Assembly (NCBI RefSeq): GCF_033170155.1
Contig: NZ_CP137079.1
Span: 3,534,001-3,598,000 of the forward strand
Direction: 5' to 3'
DNA length: 64,000 nt
Origin: Raineyella sp. W15-4
GTDB taxonomy: Bacteria > Actinomycetota > Actinomycetes > Propionibacteriales > Propionibacteriaceae
The notes under the pieces are model-generated. The model ran no database searches. It was not told the origin of the DNA and worked only from the letters and a program-made list of their open reading frames with translations. Shown piece after piece: positions 9,133 to 16,571 of the stretch. Position numbers and translations under genes: made by a program. Each line of letters starts with the position of its first letter. The stretch's first letter is position 1.

Positions 9133-9384
9133 ATGAGCCGACTCAGCCGCGACCAGATCCGCACCATGATGGCCGAGGTGCTGGCGAACCAGGGCAAGGC
9201 ACTACCTGCCGACGACGCCGCGGCACTGGATGCGATCGGCTTCCGCTCCCTGGACTTCTCCGAATTGGCGCTCTCGGTGGAGGACGAACTGGGCACCGAG
9301 CTGAACTTCGACGCCCCCGGCCTGCGATCGATCACGACGGTCTCCGACGTCCTGGACTTCATCGAGCAGTTGCAGAGCGCCTGA
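9133..9384 (+). CDS. Stand-alone acyl carrier protein
   Basis: An 83-residue acidic four-helix carrier protein. The segment DAIGFRSLDFSEL carries Ser39 as the likely 4'-phosphopantetheine attachment site; the usual DSL is here RSL, so the acidic residue just before the serine is replaced by arginine. Its gene shares one base with the AMP-ligase gene after it and is not beside fatty-acid synthesis genes, so it probably shuttles an activated acyl or amino-acyl group for glycan modification. A putative phosphopantetheinyl transferase lies 5 kb downstream at 14628. The start follows an AGGAAG site. The family assignment is firm, the cargo unknown. Confidence 0.88.
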   Translation: MSRLSRDQIRTMMAEVLANQGKALPADDAAALDAIGFRSLDFSELALSVEDELGTELNFDAPGLRSITTVSDVLDFIEQLQSA

Positions 9385-10622
9385 TGTCAACGGGCACCCC
9401 CCGCGGAGCCGGCAATCGAATCGTCGCCCGCGACTTCACCGGCAGCTGGGCCGACCTGGGGACGTACGCCCTGCCGCCGGCCGCCGCGGTGTTCGTCAGC
9501 GACCACGCCGAGGCGGCCCACACGGTCTGGACCCACGCGACGACCACCCGGGAGACGCTGGTGGCCTCGGTGACGCGGGCGGAGGAGGACCTGCTCGCGG
9601 CGCTGCGGGCCGATGGCCTGGCCATCGCCCGGACCGCGGGGGCAGCCGTCGAGGTCGAGGTCGCACCCGACGCCGCCGGCAGTCGGCCCGCCGATCCGGG
9701 CCGGCTCTGGCTGCTCACCTCCGGATCGACCGGGCGGCCCAAGCGGGTCGCGCACACCCTCGCCTCGCTCACCACCGTCACCGGCGACCAGCCGGCCCGC
9801 ACCTGGCTGTGTCCCTACACCCCCGGCGCGTACGCCTGGTGGCAACTGGTCACGCTCTCCCTGGCACACCCGGGCAACGACCTGGTCTTCGTCGAGCCCG
9901 ACCAGTTGGAGGAATGGCCGCAGCTGGCGTTGGAGCACGGGGTGACGGCCGCCTCGGGTACGCCGACCTTCTGGCGCCAGGCGATCGTCCGGTCCGGGGA
10001 GGTTATGGCGCAGCTGCCGCTGGAACAGGTCACCCTCGGCGGGGAGCCCGTCGACCAGGCGATCCTCGGCCGACTGCACGAGATCTACCCGGCCGCCCGG
10101 ATCTCCTGGATCTATGCCTCCTCGGAGGCCGGCGCGGCGATCGCCGTGCACGACGGGCGGGCCGGGTTCCCGGTGGCCTGGCTGGACCGCCACGCGGCGG
10201 ACCGGCCCCGGCTGAGCGTCGTCGACGGCGAGCTCGTCATCGCCTCGCCCTACCGCGCCGAGGGGATGGCTCCCGACCTGCACACCGGTGACCGGGCGGA
10301 GCTGCGCGACGACCGGGTGCTGATCGTCGGGCGGCTGGCGTCGGACGAGATCAACGTCGGCGGTTCGAAGGTGTCGGCCGCGGCGGTGCGTACGGTCCTG
10401 TTGGGCCACCCGGCGGTCGCCTGGGCCGCGGTGCGGGGCCGCAGGGCGCCGATCGTCGGGCAGATGGTCACCGCCGAGGTCGTGCTGGTCCCCGGGGCCG
10501 GCGCGACGACCGAGGACCTGGCCGCCTGGTGCGCGGCCCGGCTGCCCGACTACGCCGTGCCGCGGCGGCTGAAGATCCTTACCCGAATCCCGCTCAAGGA
10601 GAGCCTGAAGTCCGATGTCTGA
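9384..10622 (+). CDS. AMP-forming acyl/aryl ligase acting with the carrier protein
   Basis: A 412-residue member of the adenylate-forming (ANL) superfamily. The ATP-binding signature TSGSTGRPK is at residues 112-120, the A5-type motif appears as YASSEAG, the ATP-ribose aspartate motif as LHTGD, and the hinge/C-domain as GRLASDEINVGG. A C-terminal lysine in PLKESLKSD is the probable catalytic lysine. The protein is about 100 residues shorter than usual acyl-CoA synthetases, the missing part being N-terminal. Its start overlaps the acyl-carrier stop by one base, and its end overlaps the SDR gene by eight bases, so the three are one translational unit. It likely loads an acid onto the adjacent carrier protein; the acid is unknown. 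Confidence 0.82.
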   Translation: MSTGTPRGAGNRIVARDFTGSWADLGTYALPPAAAVFVSDHAEAAHTVWTHATTTRETLVASVTRAEEDLLAALRADGLAIARTAGAAVEVEVAPDAAGSRPADPGRLWLLTSGSTGRPKRVAHTLASLTTVTGDQPARTWLCPYTPGAYAWWQLVTLSLAHPGNDLVFVEPDQLEEWPQLALEHGVTAASGTPTFWRQAIVRSGEVMAQLPLEQVTLGGEPVDQAILGRLHEIYPAARISWIYASSEAGAAIAVHDGRAGFPVAWLDRHAADRPRLSVVDGELVIASPYRAEGMAPDLHTGDRAELRDDRVLIVGRLASDEINVGGSKVSAAAVRTVLLGHPAVAWAAVRGRRAPIVGQMVTAEVVLVPGAGATTEDLAAWCAARLPDYAVPRRLKILTRIPLKESLKSDV

Positions 10623-11436
10623 TCCCGTCGCCACCCCGGACCCCGCCGCGCCCCGCACCGGGATGATCCCCACCGACAGCGCACCGGCCACGGCCGCCGA
10701 CACCGCGGTCCCGCCGGCCCGGGTGGTGCTGATCTCCGGCGGTTCGCGCGGTCTGGGCCTGGCGCTGGTGCGGATGGTGCTGGCCTCCGGCGCGAGGGTC
10801 GCCACCTTCGCCCGGACGATCACCCCGGAGCTGGCGGCCCTCGCCGAGGCGTTCCCCGAGCATGCGTACGTCGCCCCGGTCGACATCACCGACGTCGCGG
10901 CCGTCACCGGCTTCGTCAAGGAGGCGAGCGCGAGACTGGGCCGGATCGACGGGCTGATCAACAACGCTGCGGTCGGCCAGGACTCGATGCACCTGCAGAC
11001 CTCGCCGGCCGACATCGCCCGGATCGTCGAGACCAACCTCACCGCGCCGCTGATCCTGACCCGCGCGGTGCTGCGGACGATGATCCGCCGCAACGGCCGC
11101 GGGCGGATCATCATGATCACCTCGGTCGGCGCGCAGCGCGGCTACGCCGGGCTCACCACGTACGCCGCCACCAAGGGCGGCCTGGACGCGGCGGTGCGGA
11201 CCCTGGCCCGGGAGCTGCACGGCCGGGTGCTGGTGAACTCGATCGCTCCCGGCTTCTTCGCCTCCGAGATGAGCTCGGTGCTGGGCTCCGACCAACTGGC
11301 GGCCATCACCCGGCGGACGCCGTCCGGCCGGCTGGTCGAGCCGGAGAACATCGTGCCGATCGCCCGGATGCTGCTGTTCGAGGACACCGACCTCAACGGT
11401 CAGGTGATCACCGTCGACGGCGGCAGCTCGATCTGA
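10615..11436 (+). CDS. Short-chain dehydrogenase/reductase, FabG-like
   Basis: A 273-residue classical SDR. An N-terminal extension of about 35 residues precedes the NAD(P)-binding motif GGSRGLG at 42-48; NNAA is at 116-119, and the catalytic set is Ser170, Tyr183 and Lys187. FabG-like enzymes reduce a 3-oxoacyl group bound to an acyl carrier protein, which suits its position directly after the carrier and ligase genes. It may instead act on a nucleotide sugar, as PtmA-type SDRs are thought to in flagellin glycosylation. The start at ATG 10615 lies inside the ligase gene. Activity looks intact; the substrate is inferred. Confidence 0.85.
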   Translation: MSDPVATPDPAAPRTGMIPTDSAPATAADTAVPPARVVLISGGSRGLGLALVRMVLASGARVATFARTITPELAALAEAFPEHAYVAPVDITDVAAVTGFVKEASARLGRIDGLINNAAVGQDSMHLQTSPADIARIVETNLTAPLILTRAVLRTMIRRNGRGRIIMITSVGAQRGYAGLTTYAATKGGLDAAVRTLARELHGRVLVNSIAPGFFASEMSSVLGSDQLAAITRRTPSGRLVEPENIVPIARMLLFEDTDLNGQVITVDGGSSI

Positions 11437-11610
11437 CCGTGGGAGCTGGCTGACTCGGATCCTCGCGGATCTCGGCCTGAGGGGCTCTCGGGACTCGCGG
11501 TGGCCCGTTCGATCCCGGCCGGCGCCTTCGATCGAATATCCCGCTGAGCCCGGCGCATCCTGCCGATCCAGCCGATCCAGCATGGCCCACCGATCCGGCA
11601 CGACCGAAAA

Positions 11611-11814
11611 TCCCAGGTCTGTCATCGAGCGAGAGATTCACCCCCCTGGTGACACCGGTCGGGCCCTCGCGGGCCGCGGCGGCACCCGCCATCCGGGACG
11701 GACACACGCAGCTGCACGGGACAGCGCCTCGACCCTCCTGCGACAGATCACACCGCGACACCGGAGTCCGTCACCCGGGGGGTGAAACGCGAGTTCGACA
11801 ACAGACCTGGGACG
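11611..11814. repeat. Inverted-repeat element, copy A
   Basis: Two 42-base arms (11611-11652 and 11771-11812) face each other across about 118 bases. The outer 12 bases TCCCAGGTCTGT match exactly and the inner TTCACCCCCC/GGTGA block matches with one change; the middle differs. Each arm also contains a small palindrome (TCACC...GGTGA). The last 14 bases, AGACCTGGGACGCG, occur twice in tandem at 11803-11830. A second copy lies near 29.7 kb. It sits in a 414-base gap between convergent genes (11437-11850); the rest of that gap shows no gene. No transposase is linked to it. Confidence 0.75.
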
Positions 11815-11850
11815 CGAGACCTGGGACGCGACGGTCCACCCCGAAGCCCC

Positions 11851-12444
11851 TCAGGACCCTCCGCCCCGGCATCTCCCGCGAGCGCCCCCGGCAGAACACT
11901 CACCCAGGACCGGGCCGGTGTGAGGCGGTTCCTGGACACTCATCACCACCCCGGCGGCGGTCTCGATCCGGCGGACCGGGCCGACCAGGATCGTCCGGGC
12001 GATCAGGTAGCTGACCGGGACAGCCAGGAGGGTGGCGATCAGTGGCGCGACCTTCTGGTCCCAACCGAGCACCTCGACCATCAGCACCACCCCACCCGAC
12101 GAGAGCACGATATTGGGGAGGCTGGACAGCGGAAACAGGACGAACCCGCGCCAGGTCGGCCGCACGCGGTAGGTGAACCGGCAGTTGAGCAGGAAGGACA
12201 CCACGACGCCGCCGGCCCAGCCGAGGACGTACGCCACGAGGTAGGGCATCAGCAGCCGCAGACCCAGATACGCGACGTACGACACGCCGGTGTTGACCAG
12301 CCCGACGAGACAGAACACCAGCACGGGCCGCAGCCGGGGCAGGGTTCCCGGGAGGCGGCCCGGTGCCCCGGCCGCCGGACCGATGACGACGGCCGGCCCG
12401 TCGGTGGTGTCCCGGACGGGCGACGCCGCCGACGGACCGGTCAT
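11851..12444 (-). CDS. GtrA-family membrane protein (flippase-like)
   Basis: A 197-residue protein with four hydrophobic helices between about residues 38 and 155, typical of the GtrA family, which is thought to flip polyprenyl-phosphate-linked sugars across the membrane. The first helix begins RPVLVFCLVGLVNTGVSY, close to the family start, and an FxLNCRFTYR segment follows the second helix. The C-terminal 30 residues are glycine/arginine-rich low-complexity sequence. The gene overlaps its partner glycosyltransferase by four bases (ATGA), the usual GtrA/GtrB arrangement. It is convergent with the SDR gene at 10615. Confidence 0.85.
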   Translation of the reverse strand: MTGPSAASPVRDTTDGPAVVIGPAAGAPGRLPGTLPRLRPVLVFCLVGLVNTGVSYVAYLGLRLLMPYLVAYVLGWAGGVVVSFLLNCRFTYRVRPTWRGFVLFPLSSLPNIVLSSGGVVLMVEVLGWDQKVAPLIATLLAVPVSYLIARTILVGPVRRIETAAGVVMSVQEPPHTGPVLGECSAGGARGRCRGGGS

Positions 12445-13490
12445 CGCGACCCGACCTCGGGGTGGAGCGGGCTCGGCTCGACGTCGGGTCCCGTCCCGAA
12501 GCCGGTCGGGGCCGCCGCCCGCGCGGCGACACCGTATTGCGCCCGGACGCCGTAGAGCGGGCGGCCCTTGACTTCGGTGTAGATGCGGCCGACGTACGAC
12601 CCGATGATGCCGGTCATCAGTGTCTGGACCCCACCGACGAACAACACCGCGATGATGGTGAACGTCCAGCCGGAGACCACGGCCTCGGGGTAGACGAGCT
12701 TGCGGATCAGTGCGTAGACGATGCCGACCAGGGCCAGGACGGCCATCGTGGTCCCGATCCGGGAGATCAGCCGCAACGGCTTGCTGGAGAAGCCCATGAT
12801 GCCGTCGGCGGCGAAGCGGATCATCGTCCGGAGGGGGTAGCCCGAGACGCCGGCGTGACGCTCGCGCCGATCGAAGAGCACCGCCTTCTGCCGGTAGCCG
12901 ATCTCGGCGACCATGCCGCGCAGGAAACGGTCATGTTCGCCGTAGCGCCTCAGCTGACCGGCCACCTTGGCGTCGATCAGGCGGAAGTCGCCGGTGTCGC
13001 GCGGGATGTCGATCTCCGACAGACCGTTGAGGACCCGGTAGTACACCGCGGCGGTGATCCGCTTGAAGGCGGTGTCGCGTCGGCTGCGACGCTGGGCGTA
13101 GACCACGTCCCAGCCGTTCTCCCACTCGCGGACCAGTTCCAGGCTCACCTCGGGAGGGTCCTGCAGGTCGGCGTCCATGATGACGATCGCGTCCCCGACG
13201 GCGGCGTCGATGCCCGCAGTGACGGCGATCTGGTGGCCGTAGTTGCGGGCGAAGTCGACCACCCGGACCCGAGGATCGTGGGCGGCGATCGCGAGCAGGA
13301 TGTCGAGGGAGGCATCCCGGCTGCCGTCGTTGACGAAGACGAACTCCACCTGGTGGTCGAGCTCACGGACGACCTGCTGCATCGCCCGGTAGAGCACGCC
13401 GATGTTGCCCTCCTCGTTGAAGATCGGGAACACGTACGAGATCAGCGCCTCCGGTGCCCTGCGCTGCCGGTCGACTGCGGTCTGGTCCAT
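12441..13490 (-). CDS. Polyprenyl-phosphate glycosyltransferase, GtrB/DPM-like
   Basis: A 349-residue GT2 enzyme that transfers glucose or another sugar from its nucleotide to polyprenyl phosphate on the cytoplasmic face. Near the N-terminus it has VFPIFNEEGNIG, then VNDGSRDAS, and the catalytic/metal motif DADLQDPPE. Two C-terminal membrane helices (about residues 235-260 and 268-295) anchor it, as in GtrB and ArnC. I chose ATG 13490, with AAAGG eight bases upstream, over GTG 13499. It is the first gene of a two-gene operon with the GtrA-like flippase. The sugar is not readable. Confidence 0.88.
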   Translation of the reverse strand: MDQTAVDRQRRAPEALISYVFPIFNEEGNIGVLYRAMQQVVRELDHQVEFVFVNDGSRDASLDILLAIAAHDPRVRVVDFARNYGHQIAVTAGIDAAVGDAIVIMDADLQDPPEVSLELVREWENGWDVVYAQRRSRRDTAFKRITAAVYYRVLNGLSEIDIPRDTGDFRLIDAKVAGQLRRYGEHDRFLRGMVAEIGYRQKAVLFDRRERHAGVSGYPLRTMIRFAADGIMGFSSKPLRLISRIGTTMAVLALVGIVYALIRKLVYPEAVVSGWTFTIIAVLFVGGVQTLMTGIIGSYVGRIYTEVKGRPLYGVRAQYGVAARAAAPTGFGTGPDVEPSPLHPEVGSR

Positions 13491-13752
13491 CACGGTCACC
13501 TTTCCCTGGCCTCACCTGCCGGACATGCGTCCAGACTCGGCCGGGTTCTTGTGACGGACACGTGCCCGTCGTGAGCGGTTCCTGTTCGTCCGCACAGGAA
13601 TCGCGGCGGCGCCCGAGCGGGACGTCAGCGCCGGCCGCGGCGCGAAGGGATGGGCCCCGGCGGCCGACGCCGCGCCCGACGCGATCACAGGGATCTCGGG
13701 GGCCGAACGAGTCGGATAGCCTGTGCCCGAGCCGTCCCCCGGAGGTCCCGCC

Positions 13753-14619
13753 ATGTCACTGCCCACCGTTGCCGCCGTCGTGCTGTCCCAGGGCACCCGG
13801 CCCACCGAGCTCGCCACGGCGTTGGAGACGCTGCTGGCGCAGACCGGGGTCGACCTCGACGTGGTCGTCGTCGGCAACGCCTGGCGGCCGGAGGGCCTGC
13901 CCGACGGGGTGCGGACGCACTACGAGCCGGAGAACCTCGGCATCCCCGAGGGCCGCAACGTCGGGGCCCGGCTGGCGACCGGCGACTACATCCTGTTCTA
14001 CGACGACGACGCCTGGCTGCCCGAGCCGGACACCCTGGCCCGGATGATCGCGGTGATGGAGTCCGACCCGCACATCGCCATCGTCCAGCCCCGCCCGACG
14101 GATCCCGACGGCAGGCCGGGCCCGCGGCGCTGGGTGCCACGCCTCGACCCCCGGACCGCCGACCGCGGCGGCGACACGGTGGTCTTCTGGGAGGGCGTGC
14201 ACCTGGAGCGGCGCACTGCGTTCGAGCAGGTCGGCGGCTGGCCGGGGCATTTCTTCTACGGCCACGAGGGCATCGACCTGGCGATACGGCTGCTGGACGC
14301 GGGCTGGCGGATCACGTACGCACCGGGGATCCGGGTGCACCACCCGGCACTGCCGGCGAGCCGGCATGCGGTGTTCTACCGGATGAACGCCCGCAACCGG
14401 GTCTGGGTCGCCCGCCGCAACCTGCCCCGCCCGCTCGGCTGGGCGTACGTCACGACCTGGGTGCTGATCACCCTGGCTCGGGTGCACGACCGGGCGGCGC
14501 TGAAGATCTGGTTCCAAGGGCTGCGTGAGGGCTGGACCACCGACCCCGGCCCCCGCCACCCGGTCTCCTGGCGCACGGTGGCCCGGATGACGGCCCTGGG
14601 CCGTCCGCCGGTCATCTGA
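13753..14619 (+). CDS. Family 2 glycosyltransferase
   Basis: A 288-residue GT2 protein with the GT-A start AAVVLSQGTRP, an ENLGIPEGRN motif and the YDDDAWL metal-binding motif near residue 85; FWEGVHLERR and GHEGIDLAIR fit rhamnosyl- and galactofuranosyl-transferase-like members. ATG 13753 follows GGAGG by seven bases; an upstream GTG in frame at 13723 is less likely. It is divergent from the GtrB-like gene and is followed nine bases later by the small phosphopantetheinyl-transferase-like gene, with the polysialyltransferase-like gene next. It is thus part of the surface-polymer locus. Specificity is unknown. Confidence 0.87.
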   Translation: MSLPTVAAVVLSQGTRPTELATALETLLAQTGVDLDVVVVGNAWRPEGLPDGVRTHYEPENLGIPEGRNVGARLATGDYILFYDDDAWLPEPDTLARMIAVMESDPHIAIVQPRPTDPDGRPGPRRWVPRLDPRTADRGGDTVVFWEGVHLERRTAFEQVGGWPGHFFYGHEGIDLAIRLLDAGWRITYAPGIRVHHPALPASRHAVFYRMNARNRVWVARRNLPRPLGWAYVTTWVLITLARVHDRAALKIWFQGLREGWTTDPGPRHPVSWRTVARMTALGRPPVI

Positions 14620-14627
14620 GCGACCTG

Positions 14628-15098
14628 ATGCCGTACGGCGCCGATCGGCCCCCGGCCCTGGCCGAGATCGCCCTCTCCACCGAGAGCCCGGCGCGGCTCC
14701 GTGGACCGCAGGGAGGCACCCGCCCGGCGTACGGTTCGCCCACCCGTACCCACCTGCCGGACGGCACGGTGCTGTCCTGGCGACCCGCCGACCTGTCCGT
14801 TGTCGAGCGGTACGCCCTCGACGCCGAGTACACCGACCAGCGGGTGCCGGCGGCCCTGGCGCGGCGCTTCGGGCGGGAGGACTTCTGGACCCGGTGGACC
14901 CGGGCGGAGGTCTGCGCCAAGCTCACCGACACCCCGATCCTGGTGTGGATCGGCACTCACGGGCTGCCGGCCGATCCGGCGGCGGGCACCGGGCTGCGGG
15001 TGCACACCGTCGACCTGCCGGGGCTCGGCGGGCGGACGATCCGGGTGAGTACCGGCGCGGCTGACCGATCGGTGGCCGGCGACCGACCGGTAGCCTGA
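14628..15098 (+). CDS. Probable small 4'-phosphopantetheinyl transferase
   Basis: A 156-residue protein. Two motifs of the phosphopantetheinyl transferase superfamily are visible: Asp65-Ala-Glu67, matching the D-x-E magnesium site, and WTRAEVCAK at 90-98, matching W-S/T-x-x-E-x-x-x-K. The region before the second motif, ALARRFGREDFW, also fits. The protein is short and the spacing of the two motifs is smaller than in Sfp, so a divergent or reduced enzyme is possible. It would convert the apo acyl carrier protein at 9133 to its active form by adding the coenzyme A arm; no other target lies in the window. The call rests on motifs and context and is moderate. Confidence 0.55.
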   Translation: MPYGADRPPALAEIALSTESPARLRGPQGGTRPAYGSPTRTHLPDGTVLSWRPADLSVVERYALDAEYTDQRVPAALARRFGREDFWTRWTRAEVCAKLTDTPILVWIGTHGLPADPAAGTGLRVHTVDLPGLGGRTIRVSTGAADRSVAGDRPVA

Positions 15099-15125
15099 CG
15101 CGGTGAGCCACCAGGAGGTACGCCG

Positions 15126-16133
15126 ATGACCGAACGGCCGGTCGCCGTGACCCTGTCCGGGGTGCGCAACCGCACCCATCTCGTCCATGCCGCGTCGTAC
15201 GTCCGGCACCTCCTCGACAGCAGGGCCGGCGAGGTGGTGGTCCGGAGCCTGGGGACCGGCGGGTTCCTGGGGCGAACGACAGTGACGGCGGAGGACGTAA
15301 TCGGCTTCCTGCCCGACGATCCGCGGCTCACCGTGCGGACCGGTCCCGATCCCGCGGCGCTGGCGCCCGGGCGTGAGGCGGACTGGGTCTATCTGGCGGT
15401 CGGTGCCCCCGGCATCAAGCCGTGGGCCCGGATGGTCGTCCACCAGCCGCTACACCGCCCACACGTGGTGGTGGTCGACGAGGGGTTGGGGACGTACGGC
15501 ACCTGGCGCACCCGCCGCGATGCCTGGGTCCGTCAGGGCGGCGGCCGGCTCTGGCCGACCCTGCGAGCGGTCGCCGTGTCGACCGCCGTCGCCCGGCTCA
15601 CCGACGAGCGCTGGGCCCTCTATCTGCGGGACGGGCTCCACGAGCCGACACGGTGGCGGGTCAACCCGCCGGTGGCTGACGAGTTCCGCCGCCGGGTGCC
15701 GGCGCCCGGGGCCCGGACAGATCGCGCGGTCTATCTGGCGCAGCCGTGGGTGGCCCTGGGCCTGATGCCGGCCGAGGACTACCTCGCCCATCTGCGGGAG
15801 ATCGGTGCCGCGGCCGCCGCGGCGGGACTCGGCTTCGTGGTCCGGCCGCATCCGGCCGATCCCGACGGTCTGTACCGGGACCTGCCGGTCGCCGTGGGCC
15901 ACGGCCCGGCAGAGATGGATCCCGAGGTGGTGGCGGCGCGGGTGGCGCTCGGCGCCACCAGCACCGCGCTGCTCAACCTCGCCGCGCTCTACGGCACCAC
16001 GGCCGTCCGCGTCCGCCACCCGCTGCTGGCCCATCTCGACCGCGAGCTGGGACCCGACCAGCGCTCGCTGCTCGACCAGTTCGTGCCGCTGACAGCGGCC
16101 GCCGAGGACCTGGCCCCGCTGCTCGCGCGCTGA
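15126..16133 (+). CDS. Polysialyltransferase-like glycosyltransferase
   Basis: A 335-residue soluble protein resembling the bacterial alpha-2,8-polysialyltransferase group. Seen here: a GVRNRTH start, a central VVVDEGLGTYGTW segment typical of the family, YLAQPW, VVRPHPAD near residue 240 (the His-Pro pair of the HP motif used in CMP binding) and GATSTALLNLAA, equivalent to the conserved S/T motif. Family members extend or cap chains of nonulosonic acid with a CMP-activated donor. This matches the nonulosonate synthase gene at 878. An ATG with the ribosome site AGGAGGTA fixes the start. It closes the glycan locus on this side. The linkage and true substrate need experiment. Confidence 0.7.
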   Translation: MTERPVAVTLSGVRNRTHLVHAASYVRHLLDSRAGEVVVRSLGTGGFLGRTTVTAEDVIGFLPDDPRLTVRTGPDPAALAPGREADWVYLAVGAPGIKPWARMVVHQPLHRPHVVVVDEGLGTYGTWRTRRDAWVRQGGGRLWPTLRAVAVSTAVARLTDERWALYLRDGLHEPTRWRVNPPVADEFRRRVPAPGARTDRAVYLAQPWVALGLMPAEDYLAHLREIGAAAAAAGLGFVVRPHPADPDGLYRDLPVAVGHGPAEMDPEVVAARVALGATSTALLNLAALYGTTAVRVRHPLLAHLDRELGPDQRSLLDQFVPLTAAAEDLAPLLAR

Positions 16134-16167
16134 GGAACGCAGACCCCCGATCCACGCGGGCCGTCCG

Positions 16168-16218
16168 GCCGATACCCGCAGACAGCCGATACCCACAGAC
16201 AGCCGATATCCACAGAAA
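16168..16218. repeat. Three tandem 17-base repeats
   Basis: The unit GCCGATACCCRCAGACA is repeated three times head to tail, the last copy carrying several changes. It begins 34 bases after the polysialyltransferase-like gene, inside a 438-base gap (16134-16571). The remainder of that gap holds a candidate promoter near 16378 but no gene that I can support. Confidence 0.7.
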
Positions 16219-16377
16219 GTCATAGGAAGCCGCCGTCCGGCCACCGGGCCCGGACGGTTCCGCCCTGTCGGGAGAGCCGGTACGGCGGCGTTCTGGGTGG
16301 GGCGCCATCGGCGGCGAACCCCCACCCGAGGCGGTCGACCGCCCCTCCACCGCACGGCCGGCTGGCCGCCCCTCCAT

Positions 16378-16383
16378 TAGAGT
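16378..16383 (+). promoter_or_regulatory. Candidate -10 box TAGAGT
   Basis: TAGAGT sits in the gap before the DUF4282 gene and would imply a leader of about 180 bases. The upstream sequence has no clear -35. Confidence 0.35.
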
Positions 16384-16571
16384 CGGACCCAGTCGGGCCG
16401 GGCCACCGGGTCGGTGGGCGCCTGTCGCGAGCGGATCGTCGGTCCGTGTGTTGCTCACCGCTCGGCCGTACGCGCCGCGTCCGGCGGCCCGACGCAGCAC
16501 GCCCAGGTCGCACGCCCCGGACACTCCGGTGAGGTCCGGACACCGGCGGCCCCCTCGATACAGGACAGACG

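Noticed and set aside
16168-16218. CRISPR-like array
   Set aside because: The 17-base units are contiguous with no spacers and no cas genes are present.
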